Part shown: positions 50,230 to 61,399 of the stretch, in pieces | Layout of the letters: every line of letters starts with the position of its first letter | How positions within the stretch are numbered: position 1 is the stretch's first letter | From: Undaria pinnatifida | Taxonomy: Eukaryota > Sar > Phaeophyceae > Laminariales > Alariaceae | Reading direction: 5' to 3' | Assembly (NCBI GenBank): GCA_012845835.1 | Contig: JABAKD010000023.1 | Location: forward strand, 12,771,851-12,835,850 | Length of the DNA: 64,000 bases | The notes under the pieces: model-generated | Database searches by the model: none | Told to the model about the DNA's origin: nothing | What the model saw: only the letters and a program-made list of their open reading frames with translations | Program-made: the position numbers and the translations under genes

Positions 50230-51600
50230 ATAGTAGATCGCTCTATTTCGTCTCTTCATGTTGCGTTTGGTGTTATTGAAGTGTTTCTCGTTTTGAGCGT
50301 GCTTGGTCTGCACGTCAGCCTGATATAGGCTCAAAATCGTTTTTTTACGGGACATCATGACGCAAATAACGTCTGCAGGAGGAGTTGTGAAGAATATGCA
50401 TAACTTCGGTTGAAAACGTACATGAAAACATGATATGTGATGAGATATTAATTGGATACGCGCCAACAACAACGTACAACAACGACGGACAACCTACAAA
50501 AGGAAATATACAAATAACGCGTGAGCGATGACGTGTTTTTTGTACACGTATAGACTATATTAGTAGTACCGGTACGTGGTATGATACTTCGAATAATGCT
50601 GACATGTACGAACTAGTAAAAAAGTACAGCAAATCACGCAGCATGGCAAAGCACGGCAAAGCACAGTGCTGCGCTCTACTGAGCTAGCAATGCGCTGCGG
50701 TGTGCGGCTGAGCTGAGCTGCAGGGCATCGCAGGGAACTGCACGGCGCTGCGTTGCTGTGAGTTATAGCGCTGCGGTGGGGTGCTGGGCGGCGCGGAGCT
50801 GATGAGCCAAACACTAGCTGATGAAACTTGGCTAAGTACAAAACAAATGGTGGGAACCAAAGAAAAGCTAAAGCTGGACCGTTCCGCAAGTAATGCACAG
50901 GCGGCAAAATAGCGGCAAATGGTAGGGAGTTCAAGTTACCAGACAAATTGGACGAAAATGTCGCGAAAAGGTTCAAAATCGTGTTGGCAGAAAAATCAAA
51001 TAATTGCGAGCTTCATTAGTAGGCTGTCATCCGAAATGCTGTTGTTTGCTGGAAAGTACACGGAATTTCGTTCATTTTGCTTCATTTTTGCACTTGGGCG
51101 AAAAGGTGCCCTAGTGCATATTTTGGGAAAATCCACATCTCGCGCTGGTCGTTAGGTCGAAACAATTGACCTTTTTTGTCACTTTTAAAAGGCGATAGGG
51201 CTAAATTCGGTGTAGATCCAAATATATAGGCCCATCGTCAGGCTTAAATAGGTCTATTATGCCAGTGAGTCAAATACGCACTGTTTTGGCCTAATTTAAG
51301 GTTTTAGTCCTCGGTTGGTTGTTATGCTCGAGTCGTGCCAGTCTTAGTTCCACATATTGTTATGTCGTTTTTCTTTGAACAACCCTTTTTTGTTTGAAAT
51401 TGATTGTGCTTATAACCGGCCCCTGAATCCTGCATACAAATGTCTCTAATTCGTACATTTATATTGCGTTTGATGCTGTTGTTCCAGTTCAAGCGTTTCT
51501 CATCCTCATTTTGAGCGTGCTTGCTCGGCACGCCAACCTGATATAGGCTCAAAATCGCTTTTTTGTGCAACCTATTATCACGCAAAAAGAAAGAATAGGA
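50230..51600. repeat. Duplicated TTGAGCGTGCTTG block and hairpin-bearing repeat
   Basis: TTTTGAGCGTGCTTG, ACCTGATATAGGCTCAAAATCG and flanks occur at 50295-50345 and 51510-51560. The segment 51020-51290 is a diverged copy of 53300-53570. The 50640-50810 stretch is rich in GCTGCG/GCTGAG words. No coding sequence is supported. Confidence 0.5.
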
Positions 51601-52530
51601 CCCCCCTCACTAAGAAAAACCTTACCCACATAGTATATTACAAGTAACAACAACGCGGCTTTCAAAGATTAGTATCGAACCTAAACTGTTGAACTCACGG
51701 CTGACGTCCTTAAAATATTTAATACAATAATAACCATATATATATACCAACAAGGTTGACAAAGCCGTCCACCCACAAACCATCCAGCATACCCGCCCCC
51801 CCCGCCCTTAAAATGTCTGCTTACAGGATATATTTGATAAACTGATACAATTCTTTCTACAGCTGTCAGATTTTTTACCCCTAAAAAAGCTGGAGTATAT
51901 TCATTTTTAGAATATATGTTGAACCTAAAAACATGGGTTCGTGCCCTACAAACTCGTTATTTTTTATTTTTATTGACTTATTATGCAAGAGTAACCGACT
52001 TTTATTCTCAAATGCTATATTAATTTTGACATTTTGGATAACTACTGTATTCGTACTCCTCCTCATAATATGCATGTGCCAAAACCCGCCATTACAGCGA
52101 AGAAAAACAAGAAGTAGAAGACAGAATGATAGAACCACCCTCGGGTAGAAAAAACTCTCCCATCTGATCTATTGAACCACAAGCATTAACAACCCTGACA
52201 AAGCCATCCACCCACAGACCATCCACCATACATAATTTGGACGTAAAAACTGGGTTGGAGTAATGCAGACTCGGTTATTTTTAGGATGGTAGTGAACTAT
52301 ATTTCTCGAATGCTATATTGAATGATATTAACATATGAGATCATTACTACTGTCTTCATACCCCCGATGTATACCAAAACCCGACATTATAGTGCAAAAA
52401 AACAAAATAATAGACCACACTCAGGTAGAGAAAACTTACCTAGGCACTCAATTAACCACAAGTACCAACAACCCTGACCAAGCCATCCATCCGCGAACCA
52501 CTCACGATACATGTGATAGAGCGGTATAAT
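51590..52530. repeat. Diverged ~300-bp tandem units, related to 59730-59960
   Basis: The words CCAAAACCCG(C/A)CATTA, GTAGA.AAAACT, CCACAAG(T/C)A, ACAACCCTGAC(A/C)AAGCCATCCA recur near 51750, 52080 and 52375. CACATAGTAT(A/G)TTACAAGTA and GGCTGACGTCCT are shared with 59850-59935. A poly(C) unit (51797-51900) sits inside. Confidence 0.55.
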
Positions 52531-52559
52531 AGTGGAACCTACAGTAATACATATGCATA

Positions 52560-53280
52560 TGTACCATTTTGATTTTTTTGCCTAGTCCGTCCCTTTTTCT
52601 CCGCCGGCGCAGAGTTTTTTGGTGTGCTTTCTTCTGCAATGCGATCAGACTACCCGTCGGTATATTACCAGCCGTGTGCCGGGCTCATGGGACGTCCGTG
52701 GCGCGAGCTATGGCCGCGGAAAGCCGCCGAGACTGGCTCTATTTTGCGGGGTACGAGACACTTCTGTCCCCGGGCAACCACACACTAGACGTATTTAAGC
52801 CTCGAGGTTAGGTCTTAAGTACTTCCAACTGGAAGAGCTAGGCCATTCGATATTTCGACCTTAAACGCATAAAAAATACACCATTTGTCTAAAACTCGAA
52901 ATACGAGTGGTCTCTTTCAGTAGTACGCATAAAAAGAAAAGCCGAGGAAAGATCAAACTACTTGAAAATAGACTATGATATTTCTGCACTACTCCAGACG
53001 CAGATGGCAAGACGAGGATTTATGTCATGAGTCAGCACATGAGTGGGTGGAAACTTCGAGAAAGACTCTCCCCTGCCCATGCTGTGCGAGCTTGAACAAA
53101 CGGCCAAAACAAATAATAACTGGTGCCTGGCAAAAACATTGAGTGCTTCGTACTCCATACTCGCTTCATATGTAGGATACCTCGCAGGCGTCTGCCGCCT
53201 TCGGTGCGCCTCAGTGTGGCAGTCAGTACAGCAGCACAGCAGGACTGGCCCTCAACCCGGTTCAATTTCCACCCTCGAAA
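52560..53280. other. No recognised gene
   Basis: A + strand frame of 80 residues (52569-52811) and overlapping + and - frames at 53032-53289 lack recognisable motifs. Confidence 0.35.
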
Positions 53281-53299
53281 TGTAGGCATCCGTCTGATG

Positions 53300-53580
53300 T
53301 TTCCTCGAGCTTTTGTCGTCTGAAATGCTGTTGTTTGCTGAAAAATACTCGGAAAATTGCTTCAAATATGCACTTGGGCCAAAATGTGCCCAAGTGCATG
53401 TTTTGGGAAAATCCATATCTCACCGTGGTCTGCCGTGGTCGTTAGGTCGATAAAATAGACCTATTTTGTAGACATTTAAGACACGATAGGGCTTAATTTG
53501 GTTTAGAGCCTAAAATATAGGCATATCGTCAGGCTTAAATACGTCTACTACACACACGGTGGAACTTTAGTCCTCGCACG
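53300..53580. repeat. Hairpin-bearing repeat, second copy
   Basis: Matches 51020-51290 (GAAATGCTGTTGTTTGCTG, TTTGGGAAAATCCA, ATCGTCAGGCTTAAATA). It contains a perfect 11-bp hairpin TGCACTTGGGC / GCCCAAGTGCA (53369-53398); in the other copy the stem is imperfect. Confidence 0.65.
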
Positions 53581-53689
53581 TACATCGGGGTGGCATCAAA
53601 ATGTATTTGCGAGAGAATTTTCCCGCACTGCTAGACGCGGGCGCGGTGTATATGTACCCGCTGCAACGACGTGAACTATGTCATTACTG

Positions 53690-53890
53690 TGAGTTCTCCC
53701 TCACAATTGACACGGTGGTTACCATACAGCAGTAGCGAAACCTGTGTAAAGAGATATAAAGTAGCAACACAACCCAAGCAAAAGTAACGATGTGCACACA
53801 ACAGACCATATCGGCAACAAACATCGGTATGAACTGTCTACGATCACAGCAGCAGCAAGCAACCGCAGAGAGCGGCAATAATATATAGAT
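53690..53890. repeat. Extra copy of the OTU gene leader
   Basis: TGAGTTCTCCCTCACAATTGACACGG, CATACAGCAGTAGCGAAACC and ACCATATCGGCAACAAACATC (split words) repeat the leader found at 54049-54197 and, shortened, at 54699-54755. Here no OTU coding sequence follows. The ATG equivalent is GATGTGC. Confidence 0.75.
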
Positions 53891-54155
53891 CATAAAAAAT
53901 CAAATTTTATTGAGAACGGGATTTTTTTCTGGATGGACCGAGGAGAATAAATACACAAGACGTTTACTCTCATCAAAAGAACATACACAGCGGTTTTACA
54001 ATAGAGCACCACCAGCAAGCAGCACGTAGTCCATAGACTATAAGTTTACTGCGAGTTCTCCCTCACAATTGACACGGTGGATACGTACCATACAGCAGTA
54101 GCGAAACCTGTATAAAGAGATATAAAGTAGCAACACAACTCAAGCAAAAGTAACG

Positions 54156-54593
54156 ATGGGCACACAACAGACCATATCGGCAACAAACATCGGTATAAGC
54201 ACGCGGGGAAAAATACTGGACACAGAAAACAAACAACAAATTGACACCAATGATTCCTCTAACAGCAGCGACAGCAGTACAAACCCATCACACAGCGAAA
54301 ATGATCAAGACAACAATAGCGGCAACAATAACAATTCTGGTCAATGGTCCATTATTCCCGAGATTGGTGATGGTGCATGTTTATTAAGATGTATCTCGCG
54401 TCGTGTGCACAACAACCCAGCTTTACATCACATCGTCCGTGCACATATTATTGCCCACATCACAACCAATTTGTACACCGTTATCCCAGGATCAGGTTTC
54501 AACACCTTCCACGACAGCATCTCAGCTGGAGCAAATCAAGGTCATGTAGATAATAAAGAATCATTTGTCGGTGTAAACAAGATATTTTTCTGA
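54156..54593 (+). pseudogene. OTU-like cysteine protease, copy 1 (3'-truncated)
   Basis: It has a proper ATG, a low-complexity Ser/Asn-rich N-terminus (about residues 20-60), then WSIIPEIGDGACLLRCISRR, the OTU D-G-x-C-L motif with catalytic Asp and Cys. Identity with copy 2 ends after AGANQ (about 54540). The frame then runs through unrelated residues to TGA at 54591-54593. The C-terminal His motif is missing, so this copy should be inactive as it stands, unless the point of divergence (AAG|GTCATG) is a splice donor. OTU domains cleave ubiquitin-type links. Confidence 0.72.
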
Positions 54594-54739
54594 ACGGAAC
54601 AAACAACGCCAACGTGCCCGAAAAAGTTCCGTTTGTCTTGCAAAGTTCCGTCAGCAGCACCACCAGCAAGCAGCACGTAGTCCACAGACTCTAAGTTTAC
54701 TGTGAGTTCTCCCTCACAATTGACACGGTGGTTACCATA

Positions 54740-55358
54740 CAGCAGTAGCGAATTAAGCGCGCGGGGAAAAATACTGGACACAGAAAACACACAACAAATT
54801 GACACCAATGATTCCTCTAACAGCAGCGACAGCAGTACAAACCCATCACACAGCGAAAATGATCAAGACAACAACAGCGGCAACAATAACAATTCTGGTC
54901 AATGGTCCATTATTCCCGATAATGGTGATGGTGCATGTTTATTAAGATGTATCTCGCGTCGTGTGCACAACAACCCAGCTTTACATCACATCGTCCGTGC
55001 ACATATTATTGCCCACATCACAACCAATTTGTACACCGTTATCCCAGGATCAGGTTTCAACACTTTCCACGACAGCATCTTAGCTGGAGCAAATCAAGAA
55101 CTTGTGGAAGTCGCTGGATCTCAACCTACTACATATTCGAGTGTCGAAGAGTATCTCCACTTCATGTCACAGCCTTACGCATATGCTACAAACGTAGAAT
55201 TAATTGCTGCCACGCAGTTATACGGAGTGGACTTTCGAATAACTTATCACACCGAGCCTCAGCAATATCCCAACCCTCCTCCTCCAAATGTCTGTGATAT
55301 CTTATATTATCCACATTCTTTCCACTACGCATCCCTCCGATATACACCTTCTGCATAA
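54740..55358 (+). pseudogene. OTU-like cysteine protease, copy 2 (5'-deleted)
   Basis: Carries the full OTU core: GDGACLLRCISRR (Asp/Cys), the helical VEEYLHFMSQPYAYATNVEL segment, and the C-terminal PHSFHYASLRY with the catalytic His, ending at TAA after 55356. About 95 bp that include the ATG of copy 1 are deleted, so the leader is joined straight to codon ~13 and no in-frame ATG precedes the core. The open frame back to 54702 depends on a GTG. It was probably a real gene before the deletion. Confidence 0.78.
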
Positions 55359-55459
55359 ATACTTCATCATCAGTTGTAGTCATCCGACTTGCGTCGCCCC
55401 CGGGAGGCACGTGTCCACCTCCCGAAGGGGAACCTTGTACATATATATAGTCTATAAAA

Positions 55460-55770
55460 TCATTCTTTGTTTTAGGGATTCGGTCAGGAGTTTTACTTTG
55501 CCTTGGCCTGAGTATGCGATTCGCGGAACTGGAACTCTCGGTCAAATAGCTTCGTTCGAGCACCGGCTTCGGGGGGCGGCTCCAACGCCCCTCGCCCTGC
55601 CGTGTCCGTTCCGCACATCGACAAGAACGCGGACGGATGCCGAGCGAGACAAGCGAGAAGTTGCAGAAATACCGCATGTTGAGGAGGAATTCCGGAGATT
55701 TTGGATGTATCTTATTCCTGCAGCGCCTGGATGATTGACAAAATTGGCATCATTTCCAAACAATAGTTAG
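55460..55770 (-). repeat. Dispersed ~300-bp repeat family (copy 4)
   Basis: Complete reverse-strand copy. It begins with the ATTCGGTCAGGAGTTTTACT edge, has the core GGCGGCTCCAACGCCCCTCGC and ends with ATTGGCATCATTTCC. Confidence 0.8.
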
Positions 55771-55799
55771 TTGCTTGTGTAATGTTTTGAATTTTGCGG

Positions 55800-56225
55800 T
55801 GGCTTACTCTCGAGCGTTTGTTTTGCTTAACGTCTGCAGGGCTTGAGCGTTTGTTTGTTTTGCTTGACGTCTGAAGGGCTTGAACGAATGAAACACGTTA
55901 AATTCTTGAGGGGCGGTTCCAACGGGCAAAAGTCTTTGGGGGGCGGCTCCAACGCCCCTCGCCTTTTCTTATCCGTCGGGCACCTCGACGTGAACGCGAA
56001 TGCATGCTGAGCGAGACAAGGGAGAAGTTGCAAAAGTATTGATTTTGAGGATGTAATCTTGCGACTTCGGTTGGAACTTCACGTATTCAGCGTCTGGATA
56101 ATTTCCAAAATACGCGTCATTTCCAAACGGTCGGTAGTTGCTAATGTTTTGAATTTTGCGGTGGTATTCTCTCAGGCGGTTGTTTTGCTTGACATGTGCT
56201 GGTCTTGAGCGCGTGTTATAATACC
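55800..56225 (-). repeat. Dispersed ~300-bp repeat family (copy 5, rearranged)
   Basis: Core GGCGGCTCCAACGCCCCTCGC at about 55940, preceded by a shortened, duplicated GGGCGG.TCCAACG word, and followed by CGCGTCATTTCCAAACGGTCG. TTGCTTGACGTCTG and GGGCTTGAGCG recur on both sides. Confidence 0.7.
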
Positions 56226-56419
56226 AGTTACATTGATCGTCGATTCCTCATCGAGTGTTGCTAACTCACGCTCTCGCGCTTTCCGCGAGTCAATTAGTGC
56301 ACAAAATGACCAATTATACGAGTACGCACTCAGGGGTATTCGAACTCACAAAGCCGACCCATACCAGGCTCGAGAATAAAACCGGGTACATCCGCCGCCG
56401 GGGCAGTGAGTGATATAGA

Positions 56420-56578
56420 GCCGGTCGCCCCGGTGGTCTAGTGGGGTTACTCTCGAATACTACAACTAATATTAATACTAGCGTTGGTCCTTGAGGTAAA
56501 TAGCCACCTTTGTGAGCTTTGTTGGCTTTATTTATTTGCAGAAACAAATGGGAAAAGAAGGATCAACTAACTGCTGCA
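56420..56578 (+). mobile_element. Truncated SINE in array unit 1
   Basis: Head GCCGGTCGCCCCGGTGG with A box TGGTCTAGTGG. The body breaks off after GGATCAACTAACTGCTG, where full copies continue. Confidence 0.65.
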
Positions 56579-57245
56579 GCGCACGCACGGCTAAAATAGG
56601 AGGGGGTAGTAGCGATTACGATTACTGCGCGAGGAAAAGCCACACAGCAAGCAGCATTGCGAGTGGCTGCGTCCGCGGGGCCTCGAGGGTTGTATTATAC
56701 AAGTTCCTCCTGTTGTTAGGCTGCGCCATTCGAAGGTGGTGGTAAGTAGACAATCGGATGGCGTGCTCTGTTGTTGCTGCATGGTCCCTGACTCTGTTGC
56801 TGTGGTCGTTTGCCGGTCAAGTGCGACCGCTCGTGTGTTGGTAGGTAACTGGCAAATAAGTTTGTGTTGCTTCGTACTTGACGTGCTCCTTACTACTGCT
56901 GATTGCTGGTTGACCACCTCTTGTAGTGAATTTTGTTATTTTGGCGCACTTCAACTTTTCAGCTTTTGGACATACAAGCCGTGGTCACAGGTGTTGTTCT
57001 TCCCTTCCCCCCCGGTGTGTTTCGTATTTGTTTTTTGCCGCATAGCGCTCAGCACCCACTGATCGTCAATTTTTCATCAAGTCTTGCTAACTCACGTTCT
57101 CGCGCTTTACGCAAGTCAATCAGTGCGCAAGACGACCAATTATACGAGTACGCACTCGGGGGGATTCGAACTCACAAAGCCGACCCATACCAGGCTCGAG
57201 GATATAACCTGGTACATATGCCACCGGGGCAGTGATTGATATAGC

Positions 57246-57386
57246 GCCGGTCGCCCCGGTGGTCTTGTGGGGTTACTCTCGAGTACTTCAACTACTAGTA
57301 ATACTAGCGTTGGTCCTCGAGGCAAATAGCCACCGTGTTTTATTTGCAGAAATATATGGGAAAAGAAGGATCAACTAACTGCTGAA
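57246..57386 (+). mobile_element. Truncated SINE in array unit 2
   Basis: Same head with A box TGGTCTTGTGG (one change). It is truncated at the same point as unit 1. Confidence 0.65.
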
Positions 57387-58045
57387 GCGCACGCATGGCT
57401 AAACGAGGAAGGGGTATTGGTGATTACGATTACTGCGCGAGGAAAAGCCACGCAGCAATCAGCATTGCCAGTGGCTGCTTCCGCGGGGCCTCGAGGGTTG
57501 GCATTATGCAAGTTCCTCCTGTTGTTCATCTGCGCCACTCGAAGGTGGTGGTAAGTAGACAATCGGATGGCGTGCTCTTTTGTTGCTGCATGGTGCCTGT
57601 CTCTGTTGCTGTGGTCGTTTGCCGAGCGCTCGTGTGTTGGTAGGTAACCGGCAAATAAATTTGTGTTGCTTCGTACTTGACGTGCTCCTTACTGCTGCTG
57701 ATTGCTGGTTGACCACCTCTTGTAGTGAATTTTGTTATTTTGGCGCACTTCAACTTTTCAGCTTCTGGACATACAAGCCGTGGTCACAGGTGTCGTTCTT
57801 CCCTTCCCCTCCCCGGTATTTTTCGTGTTTGTTTTTCGCCGCATAGGGTTCAGCACCCACTGATCGTCAATTTTTCATCAAGTCTTGCTAACTCACGCTC
57901 TCGCGCTTTGCGCAAGTCAATAAGTGCGCAAGACGACCACTTATACGAGTACGCACTCGGGGGGATTCGAACTCACAAAGCCGACCCATACCAGGCTCTA
58001 GGGTATAACCTGGTACATACGCCATCGGGGCAGTGAGTGATATAG

Positions 58046-58186
58046 CGCCGGTCGCCCCGGTGGTCTTGTGGGGTTACTCTCGAGTACCTTAACTGCTAGT
58101 AATACTAGCGTTGGTCCTTGAGGTAAATAGCCACCGTGTTTTATTTGCAGAAATATATGGGAAAAGAAGGATCAACTAACTGCTGA
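58046..58186 (+). mobile_element. Truncated SINE in array unit 3
   Basis: As unit 2, including the TGGTCTTGTGG variant. The shared variant supports unit 2-3 duplication. Confidence 0.65.
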
Positions 58187-58853
58187 AGCGCACGCATGGC
58201 AAACGAGGAAGGGGTAGTGGTGATTGCGATTACTGCGCGAGGAAAAGCCACACAGCAAGCAGCATTGCAAGTGGCTGCTTCCGCGGGGCCTCGAGGGTTG
58301 GCATTATGCAAGTTCCTCCTGTTGTTCAGCTGCGCCACTCGAAGGTGGTGGTAAGTAGACAATAGGATGGCGTGCTCTTTTGTTGCTGCATGGTCCCTGT
58401 CTCTGTTGCTGTGGTCGTTTGCCGGTCAAGTGCGAGCGCTCGTGTGTTGGTAGGTAACTGACATATACGTTTGTGTTGCTTCGTACTTGACGTGCTCCTT
58501 ATTTCTGCTGATTGCTGATTGATCATCTGTTCGCGTCATTTTTTGTTATTTTGGCGCACTTCAACTTTTCAGCTTCTGGACATACAAGTTGTAGTCACAG
58601 GTGTTGTTCTTCCCTTCCCCCTCCCCTTTTTTTTTTTTTTGTTTTTTGCCGGATAGGGTCAGCACCCACTGATCGTCGATTTTTCATCAAGTGTTGCTAA
58701 CTCACGCTCTCGCGCTTTACGCAAGTCAATTAGTGCACAAGGCGACCAATTATTCGAGTACGCACTCGGGGGGATTCGAACTCACAAAGCTGATTTTCAC
58801 CAGGCTCGAGGATGTAACCTGATACGCCAGCGGGGCAGTGAGTGATATATAGA

Positions 58854-59178
58854 GCCGGTCGCCCCGGTGGCCTAGTGGGGTTATAGTCGAATACCACAAC
58901 TACTAATAATACTAGCGTTGCTCCTTGAGTTAAATAACACCGTTATGAGCCTTCTTGGCGTTATGTGTTTGGAGAAAATATATTGGAAAAGAAGGATCAA
59001 CTAACAACTGCTGAAATCGCCTATCAGCGTGGGTAGGTACAAATCGACGCGAGTTAGGGACCGTAGTTGGGATGGGGGAGGGGATCCCGCTATATGACCC
59101 CGGATCAAAGTTATACTACTGGGAGGGCGAGAATAACGCGAAAATCACACGAAGTGGAATGGGAAAAAGAAAAGAAGT
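58854..59178 (+). mobile_element. Full-length tRNA-derived SINE at the array end
   Basis: Head with A box TGGCCTAGTGG (58868-58878), then GCGTTGCTCCTTGAG, GGATCAACTAACAACTGCTG and GTGGGTAGGTACAAATCG. It continues through GATGGGGGAGGGGATCC and CTATATGACCCCGG to an A-rich end near 59178. It matches the reverse complement of 20063-20420 over its length, which defines the full SINE (about 325-358 bp). Confidence 0.78.
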
Positions 59179-59214
59179 AGAGTGTACTAATGCTGCTGGA
59201 AAAGTTCGATACGC

Positions 59215-59720
59215 AAGCGAGTTGCACCGATCGACTCGATCTGGACTGACTGCTGTTGTATTATGCAATTGGTCCATGTACAACTTCTCTAATCACACGT
59301 AGCGGACATGGTTAGTCACCTTACTGGCTCCAGATACTTGATTGGGTGAAACTATCATAACAAACACACTCGACACGTTTCGTCGCCAGGCTAAAGGGTC
59401 AGTCGGCGTGTGCTCGGATTTATCCGATCGAAATCTGATGAATGAGGCTCGGAATCGGATTTACCCTAAAAAAAGGTAGCTACTAATTGTAGCACATTGC
59501 TATGACTGTTAGTCTATATCGAACTCTTGGCCTTACCCTACATTCTTTACGCGCAGACTATGATTGTGTGTGTTGACGTTTTTTACTCTACTGAGTATTG
59601 AATCGAACACTTGGAAGTAAGTGCTGCCCTGCCCTACCCGAAGCATGGGTGCCGGCGTATGCCGACACCCACGCGGAGCCCTTGTAAATTTTGAAATAGA
59701 ATTGACGTTAGGTATTATAT
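59215..59720. repeat. Third copy of the window-start repeat, with hairpin repeat
   Basis: GGACATGGTTAGTCACCTTACTGG, CACTCGACACGTTTCG and AATCGGATTTACCC correspond to 1020-1210 and 260-450. It is followed by the hairpin repeat (GTGCTGCCCTGCCCTACCC, then GGGTGCCGGC-GTAT-GCCGACACCC) at 59620-59690. Confidence 0.65.
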
Positions 59721-59729
59721 AGCTCAAAA

Positions 59730-60070
59730 TTACCCACCCGAAGTAAAAATACCAACCCCAACCATTATAGTGGAGAAAAACAATATATATAGTCCATCAT
59801 TTTTTTCAACAAAACAGGACCCCTCCCATTGAGAGAAAACTCTTCCACATAGTATGTTACAAGTACCAATAACGCAGCTTGAAAATATGAGTATTGACGC
59901 TATATTTGTCGAACTCAAGGCTGACGTCCTGAAAATATGTTTATAAAATAACTCATTGAAGTACGCTCGCATTGCAAATGCTTGCTGTATGCGAGAAGTA
60001 TGCGAGAGTACCTGACTCGGTCGAAATAATTGTGAGCTTATTGGGTCAAAGATAGCCAGCCAATTACGAG
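59730..60070. repeat. Copy of the 51.6-52.5 kb repeat family
   Basis: Shares ACCAACCCCAACCATTATAG, GAGAGAAAACTC, CACATAGTATGTTACAAGTA and AAGGCTGACGTCCTGAAAATA with 51590-51720 and 52080-52430. Confidence 0.55.
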
Positions 60071-60258
60071 AAATAAGCCAATTCAATGGAGTTGAGGTTG
60101 ACACGCCGTGCGGAGAGGTGTATCGACCCGGGAGATCATCGTTACAGTTCCCGTGTTGCTGGGGCTGTAGAGATTCGGGGGATTTCTGAACCGGGGATGG
60201 GGCCCTATATCCCCCGTATGGGACACGGAATTGCCCCCCATTGGTTGGTAACCCTGTA
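60070..60258. repeat. Single inverted unit of the 17.2-18.7 kb satellite
   Basis: The reverse complement matches about 17930-18110: ATCTCCCGGGTCGA, CCCGAATCTCTACAGCCCC and CATCCCC.GTTCAGAAAT. It directly abuts the outer end of gypsy copy B. Confidence 0.65.
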
Positions 60259-61020
60259 AGGTTATAGATGGGGACACAGGGTGCCCCCTGCAGGTCTACC
60301 AATTGGGCAGGTCCTCGGAGAGTACTCCCTTCTTGTCCTTCGTAGAGACGTAGCTTTATTCGATTCCACCAGAGCCCCGGGTAGCTTCTGAGATCGAAGG
60401 CACGAGCCTCTGATCTATTTCCTGACTTTCCCGAACATAAAACGTCAGCCTTATCACACAAAACCCATCCAAATTATCTCAAATTCGGGTAATTGCAGAC
60501 ATTTCGAAGCCTTGTCGTAACACTAACCCACTCTGATGAATCGCATATGCAGAAGTATGGGAGATTCGGGGAAACTCCGGTTCTACGAACTAGACCATGA
60601 GTCGAAGATGCGGCTCCTCAAAACCCACTCCCACACCCCTAACGGTCTGGCTATGAAGCCTGGAACACGCAAAGGAAAGCAATGGAAGAAAACGCTGACT
60701 CTACAACAAGGCAAAAGTCACCCATCAAAAACCTGTTGCGTGCCACCGGTGTGGCGGGGGGGGGCAGAAAAGGCTCTAGAACCTGTCGCATACCGCCGGT
60801 GTGGCGGGGGGAGCAGGAAAGGCTCTACGGCAAAACAATCACAGATAAGGTACTATGGCGAGGCTATCCCTCGTCGGTATGGAGGGGAACACAGGCGCTA
60901 ACACAAGGGAGAAGTCATGCGAAAAACCTTCCGCGGGCCATCGGCATGGCGGGGGGTTAGACGAGGAAACGACAAATACCCGGGATGGAAGGTGGCGACA
61001 CCTATAGCCCCCCTAGGGGG
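60259..61020 (-). mobile_element. Probable 3' LTR / 3' end of Ty3/gypsy copy B
   Basis: Aligns with 6668-7420 in copy A, including GGTCCTCGGAGAGTACTC, ACGAACTAGACCATGAGTCG and the paired ~50-bp units with CCGGTGTGGCGGGGGG. The homology boundary at about 60259, opposite to 6668 in copy A, marks the element end. Confidence 0.6.
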
Positions 61021-61399
61021 GAAGGGTTTAGTCGAAAAAACAAAGTAGAACAAATACAACACACAAAAGATAAAATATGACAGACAAACCCGTACATAGC
61101 CCTATACCACGTTACACGCGAACAGGGTACCCTGGTCGCCCCCCGGCTTTGGGTTGAGGAGGGCGTCGGTCGGGCGATATTGAACAACGACGAAAAAGCA
61201 ACAGCCCTGCGCCTCAGATAGCGGCGGTTCACCCGAACCCTGGTCCGGCACTGAGCAGGGGGTTCGGCAGGACAAAAAGAAGAAAAAATATTGAAGGAAC
61301 CGCCCTGAAACCCGACGAAGACCCTCAGGACCCTACGAACAACCCAAAAACAAATACTCAATCCTTATAACCCAAAACATTGAAGAACTATCGAGGAGC

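Larger units (their letters stand above)
54003..55358. repeat. Tandem duplication of leader plus OTU gene (~650-bp offset)
   Basis: GCACCACCAGCAAGCAGCACG occurs at 54004 and 54657, and GTTTACTG(C/T)GAGTTCTCCC at about 54045 and 54693. Copies are near-identical over shared parts, so the duplication is recent. Confidence 0.8.
56235..58980. repeat. ~810-bp tandem array, four units
   Basis: GATCGTC begins units at 56235, 57061, 57862 and 58671 (periods 826, 801, 809). Each unit carries, in order, TTGCTAACTCACG.TCTCGCG, a minus-strand tRNA-like arm, the inverted words CC(A)CCGGGGC...GCCCCGGTGG, a plus-strand SINE head, a truncated SINE body, AGGTGGTGGTAAGTAGACAAT, and a TGTGTTGGTAGGTAAC segment. 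Internal units are very similar. Open frames in them are repeated and show no motif. Confidence 0.85.
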
